A DNA stretch of 8,277 nucleotides, taken from contig DAOVTC010000041.1 in the NCBI GenBank assembly GCA_030633285.1, positions 1 to 8,277 of the forward strand. Direction: 5' to 3'. Source of the stretch: Flavobacteriaceae bacterium (lineage in GTDB: Bacteria; Bacteroidota; Bacteroidia; Flavobacteriales; Flavobacteriaceae). The translations under genes were made by a program, and so were the position numbers. Shown here one piece after another: positions 5,599-8,277 of this stretch; position 1 is the first letter of the stretch, and the number at the start of each line of letters is the position of its first letter. The notes beneath the pieces are model-generated. The model was not told the DNA's origin. It did not search any database and was given only the letters and a program-made list of their open reading frames with translations.

Positions 5599-6855
5599 AT
5601 GAAACGTAATTACGTAATTGTACTATTAATACTATTAACTTTTTTTGTAATATCTTTTTTGACAAACATACTAGGAGCGTTAAATCCTAGTGTTTCATTA
5701 AGTTTTAGTTTAAGTGAAACTATGGCTGGATTTCTACCCTTTTCCTTTTTTATAGCTTATGGAGTTATGTCTGTTCCAGCTGGCTTTATGTTAGAAAAAT
5801 ACGGTGAGAAAAGAATGATGATTTTTGGCTTTATACTGGCAATGATTGCTTCCTTAATATTTGCTAGTAAACCCACTTTTAACATATTTTTATTTTCTCT
5901 TTTTACCATTGGTACAGGTATGGCAATTTTGCAGGTAGTGATTAATCCATTATTAAGAGTTTCAGGAGGCAAAGAGAATTATGCATTCACTTCTGTAATG
6001 GCTCAGTTAATTTTTGGAGCAGCCTCTTTTATAAGCCCTTTAGTTTATTCATGGCTTGTCACAAATATTGATAAGACTTCAGATAATAATATATTTTTAA
6101 ATTTTTTATCTGAAATAATACCTACTGGTATGTCATGGGTTTCAATTTATTGGTTATTTGCATTATTCAGCTTAATAATGATTGTTATAATTTTAATTAC
6201 CCGATTTCCAAAAGTAGAATTAAATGAAGATGAAAAGGTTGGTACTAAAGAAAGTTATTTGAATCTATTTAAAGACAAAGCCGTTATTCTGTTTTTTCTT
6301 GGCATTTTTGCATATGTGGGCGTAGAACAAGGAATTTCATACTGGATGTCAAAATTTTTACAAACATATCACGGATTTGATTATGAAACTACTGGCGCAA
6401 GTGCTGTAGCTAATTTTTGGGGATTAATGACCATTGGAGGTATAATTGGTTTAATTTTATTGAAATTTTTAGATAGTAAAATTGTTTTAAAATTATTTAC
6501 TTCTTTAGCTATTGTAAGTTTATTTGTAGCTTTATTTGCTTCTGCACAAATATCACTTTATGCCTTTCAAATAAGTGGGTTCTTTCTTTCTGTAATGTAT
6601 CCTGTTATAATTTCATTAGCATTGAATTCAGTAAGTAAGCATCATGGTGCTTTTGCAGGAATACTAATGAGTGGTATAATGGGTGGTGCTATTGTACAAT
6701 TAATAATTGGGATGATTAGTGATTTTACATCATTAAAGGTAGGAATGTTCTTTAATTTCATTGCTTTGGCTTATATATTAAGTATAGGTTTTTGGGCAAA
6801 ACCTTTGATAAGTAATAAAACAATTGATTTAAAAAAGAAGAGGGATTTGAATTAA
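5599..6855 (+). CDS. MFS transporter of the FucP (fucose/sugar symporter) type
   Basis: A 418-residue inner-membrane carrier with about twelve hydrophobic segments: near residues 5-27, 44-63, 73-90, 95-117, 130-154, 182-201, 228-247, 268-288, 295-313, 317-341, 350-371 and 380-400, with the central cytoplasmic loop at 202-227. Signs of the FHS/FucP family are the SVPAG turn after segment 2, the LQVVINP motif (111-117) in segment 4, FAYVGVEQGISYW (237-249) in segment 7, and MYPVIISLALNSV (333-345) in segment 10. Aligned by eye with E. coli FucP, the proton-coupling residues D46 and E135 correspond to G26 and Q112; E243 in segment 7 is an acidic alternative. A sugar is the likely substrate, but no sugar-catabolism gene lies nearby to name it. 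The gene is 95 bases after the zinc-ribbon gene and converges on pruA across a shared terminator. Confidence 0.87.
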   Translation: MKRNYVIVLLILLTFFVISFLTNILGALNPSVSLSFSLSETMAGFLPFSFFIAYGVMSVPAGFMLEKYGEKRMMIFGFILAMIASLIFASKPTFNIFLFSLFTIGTGMAILQVVINPLLRVSGGKENYAFTSVMAQLIFGAASFISPLVYSWLVTNIDKTSDNNIFLNFLSEIIPTGMSWVSIYWLFALFSLIMIVIILITRFPKVELNEDEKVGTKESYLNLFKDKAVILFFLGIFAYVGVEQGISYWMSKFLQTYHGFDYETTGASAVANFWGLMTIGGIIGLILLKFLDSKIVLKLFTSLAIVSLFVALFASAQISLYAFQISGFFLSVMYPVIISLALNSVSKHHGAFAGILMSGIMGGAIVQLIIGMISDFTSLKVGMFFNFIALAYILSIGFWAKPLISNKTIDLKKKRDLN

Positions 6856-6863
6856 AAAAAGTA

Positions 6864-6889
6864 AAGCCCCAAAAATAATTTTGGGGCTT
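6864..6889. terminator. Bidirectional intrinsic terminator between the MFS gene and pruA
   Basis: Perfect inverted repeat with 11-base arms AAGCCCCAAAA (6864-6874) and TTTTGGGGCTT (6879-6889) and a 4-base loop. It begins 8 bases after the MFS stop and lies 20 bases past the pruA stop. Read on the minus strand, the stem is followed by TACTTTTTTT, a strong U tract, so it works best for pruA. On the plus strand it is followed by ATAATTTT, a weaker tract, but should still stop MFS transcription. Confidence 0.92.
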
Positions 6890-6909
6890 ATAATTTTAAA
6901 AATTTAATT

Positions 6910-8277
6910 CTATTTTTCCAAAAACGGATAACGATAATCAGTTGGTGAATTAAATGTTTCTTTAATAGTTCTATTGTTAACCCAACGTAATAAATTCCAT
7001 ACAGAACCTGCTTTGTCATTGGTACCGGAACCTCTTGCTCCACCAAAAGGTTGTTGACCAACAACTGCTCCTGTTGGTTTATCATTAATGTAAAAATTAC
7101 CAGCTGAATTTTCTAAAGCATCTGTAGCGTAATCAATTACATATCTATCAGTACTATAAATAGCTCCAGTTAAAGCATAAGGAGATGTATTGTCTAACAA
7201 TTCCAATGTTGATTTCCAATCATCATCTTCATAAACATATATGGTTAATACCGGACCGAATAATTCAGTACACATGGTTTCATACTTTGGATTGTTAGTT
7301 AAGATTACAGTTGGTTCAATAAAGTAACCTTTTGAATTGTCACAATTTCCACCGATAATAACTTCTGCATCTTTGTCTTTTTTGGCTTGTTCAATAAAGT
7401 TTGATAATTTATCAAAGGCTCTATTGTCAATTACAGCATTTATAAAATTTGAAGTATCAACCGGGCTTCCCATTTTCATAGAATTTAAATCGGCTTCTAA
7501 AAAACTACTGACTTCTTTCCATTTACTTTTTGGAATATAGGCACGTGAAGCTGCCGAACATTTTTGTCCCTGATATTCAAAAGCACCTCTTGATAGTGCG
7601 GTAGCAACTTGTTTTGCATTTGCTGTATGGTGCATCCAAACAAAATCTTTACCTCCTGTTTCACCTACAATTCTTGGATAGCTACGATATTTTCCTGCAT
7701 TTACATTTCTTCCAATTTGATCCCAGAAACTATTAAAAACGGGTGTTGATCCTGTAAAGTGAACACCAGCAAAATGTGGATTATCTAAAACAACTTCAGT
7801 AATCATGGCAGAGTTGCCAGTAACCATATTTATTACACCATCAGGTAAACCAGCAGCTTTGAATAATTCCATTATAACTTGAGCAGAATATACCTGAGAT
7901 CTAGCAGGTTTCCAAAGAACTACATTACCCATTAAGGCAGGTGCTGAAGGTAAATTTCCCGCAATTGATGTAAAATTAAATGGAGTGATAGCATAAACAA
8001 AACCTTCTAAGGCCCTGTATTCCATTCTATTCCAAATTCCTTCAGAAGAAATAGGTTGGTCTTGATAAATTTGAGTCATAAACTCAACATTAAATTTAAA
8101 GAAATCAACTAATTCTGCTACAGCATCAATTTCTGCCTGCATAACATTTTTTGATTGAGCAATCATTGTTGCAGCATTCATTCTGTCACGAAAAGGACCA
8201 GCCAATAAATCAGCTGCTTTTAAAAATATGGCAGCTCGAGATTCCCAGGGGGTTTTAGCCCATTTTTTTCTTGCCTC
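6910..8277 (-). CDS. pruA: 1-pyrroline-5-carboxylate dehydrogenase (L-glutamate gamma-semialdehyde dehydrogenase), 5' end cut by window edge
   Basis: NAD-dependent aldehyde dehydrogenase that oxidises glutamate gamma-semialdehyde (from pyrroline-5-carboxylate) to glutamate, the last step of proline breakdown, in the cytoplasm. The reading frame stays open to the right edge, giving 455 visible residues; the family form has about 540, so roughly 85 N-terminal residues are outside. Counting from the first visible codon, the general-base glutamate is E206 in VGETGGKDF and the nucleophile is C240 in QGQKCSAASRAYIP. Also visible are ITPFNFTSIAGNLPSAPALMGN and WKPA (NAD-binding part), HFTGSTPVF, ELFGPVLTIYVY and the C-terminal GQQPFGGARGSGTNDKAG, all characteristic of P5C dehydrogenases. 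It is the single-function enzyme, not a PutA fusion, at least on the C-terminal side. TAG stop at 6912-6910; the two-way terminator follows. Confidence 0.97.
   Translation of the reverse strand, partial: EARKKWAKTPWESRAAIFLKAADLLAGPFRDRMNAATMIAQSKNVMQAEIDAVAELVDFFKFNVEFMTQIYQDQPISSEGIWNRMEYRALEGFVYAITPFNFTSIAGNLPSAPALMGNVVLWKPARSQVYSAQVIMELFKAAGLPDGVINMVTGNSAMITEVVLDNPHFAGVHFTGSTPVFNSFWDQIGRNVNAGKYRSYPRIVGETGGKDFVWMHHTANAKQVATALSRGAFEYQGQKCSAASRAYIPKSKWKEVSSFLEADLNSMKMGSPVDTSNFINAVIDNRAFDKLSNFIEQAKKDKDAEVIIGGNCDNSKGYFIEPTVILTNNPKYETMCTELFGPVLTIYVYEDDDWKSTLELLDNTSPYALTGAIYSTDRYVIDYATDALENSAGNFYINDKPTGAVVGQQPFGGARGSGTNDKAGSVWNLLRWVNNRTIKETFNSPTDYRYPFLEK

Noticed and set aside
6888..7085. Minus-strand 65-codon frame overlapping the pruA 3' end
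   Set aside because: It sits in another frame of the highly conserved pruA C terminus and runs into the terminator stem.
8203..8205. TTG as a start codon for pruA
   Set aside because: The frame stays open for 24 more codons to the window edge, and these encode conserved family sequence (KTPWESRAAIFLKAADLL), so the TTG is an internal leucine codon and the true start is outside.
1..8277. Mobile elements, CRISPR arrays, tRNA genes or defence systems
   Set aside because: No terminal inverted repeats, spaced direct repeats, transposase motifs or tRNA-like cloverleaf sequences were seen; all long frames are explained by housekeeping families.

Overview
The window looks like chromosomal DNA of a Bacteroidota bacterium, most likely a member of the Flavobacteriaceae. 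The DNA is very AT-rich. Shine-Dalgarno sites are absent and start codons follow A-rich leaders. Several starts are preceded by the Bacteroidota -7 promoter element TAnnTTTG. The protein families fit this group: a DUF6029-type outer-membrane protein beside a TlpA-like thioredoxin, a DUF502 membrane protein, and the Bacteroidota form of P5C dehydrogenase. I see no mobile element, CRISPR array, rRNA or tRNA, and no gene-free stretch longer than about 135 bases.

Layout from left to right. On the minus strand, a fatty-acid desaturase (1614-526) is followed 22 bases later by the N-terminal part of a class I aspartate-type aminotransferase (503 to the left edge). A 134-base divergent region with a perfect 10+10 palindrome separates the desaturase from rsmG, the 16S rRNA m7G methyltransferase gene (1749-2378, plus). 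rsmG converges on a DUF502 membrane-protein gene (2956-2375, minus), and the two overlap by 4 bases at their stop codons. Upstream of DUF502, also on the minus strand, lie a secreted TlpA-like thioredoxin gene (5203-4718) and, 21 bases after it, a DUF6029-like outer-membrane protein gene (4696-3053). A 59-residue putative zinc-ribbon protein (5324-5503, plus) is divergent from the thioredoxin gene and is followed by a weak terminator hairpin. Next comes a FucP-like MFS sugar transporter (5599-6855, plus). It converges on pruA, P5C dehydrogenase (minus, 5' end cut by the right edge), and a strong two-way terminator lies between them.

Most of the window is housekeeping: ribosome modification, amino-acid metabolism (transamination and proline catabolism to glutamate), lipid desaturation and sugar uptake. 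The most interesting features are these: the DUF6029-like protein has only two cysteines, in a CX4C pair close to its C terminus, and is encoded with a thioredoxin-fold protein; the small putative zinc-binding protein is unannotated; the palindrome sits at the desaturase promoter; and the FucP-like transporter lacks the two acidic residues used for proton coupling in E. coli FucP. I found no clear, wholly new multi-gene system.
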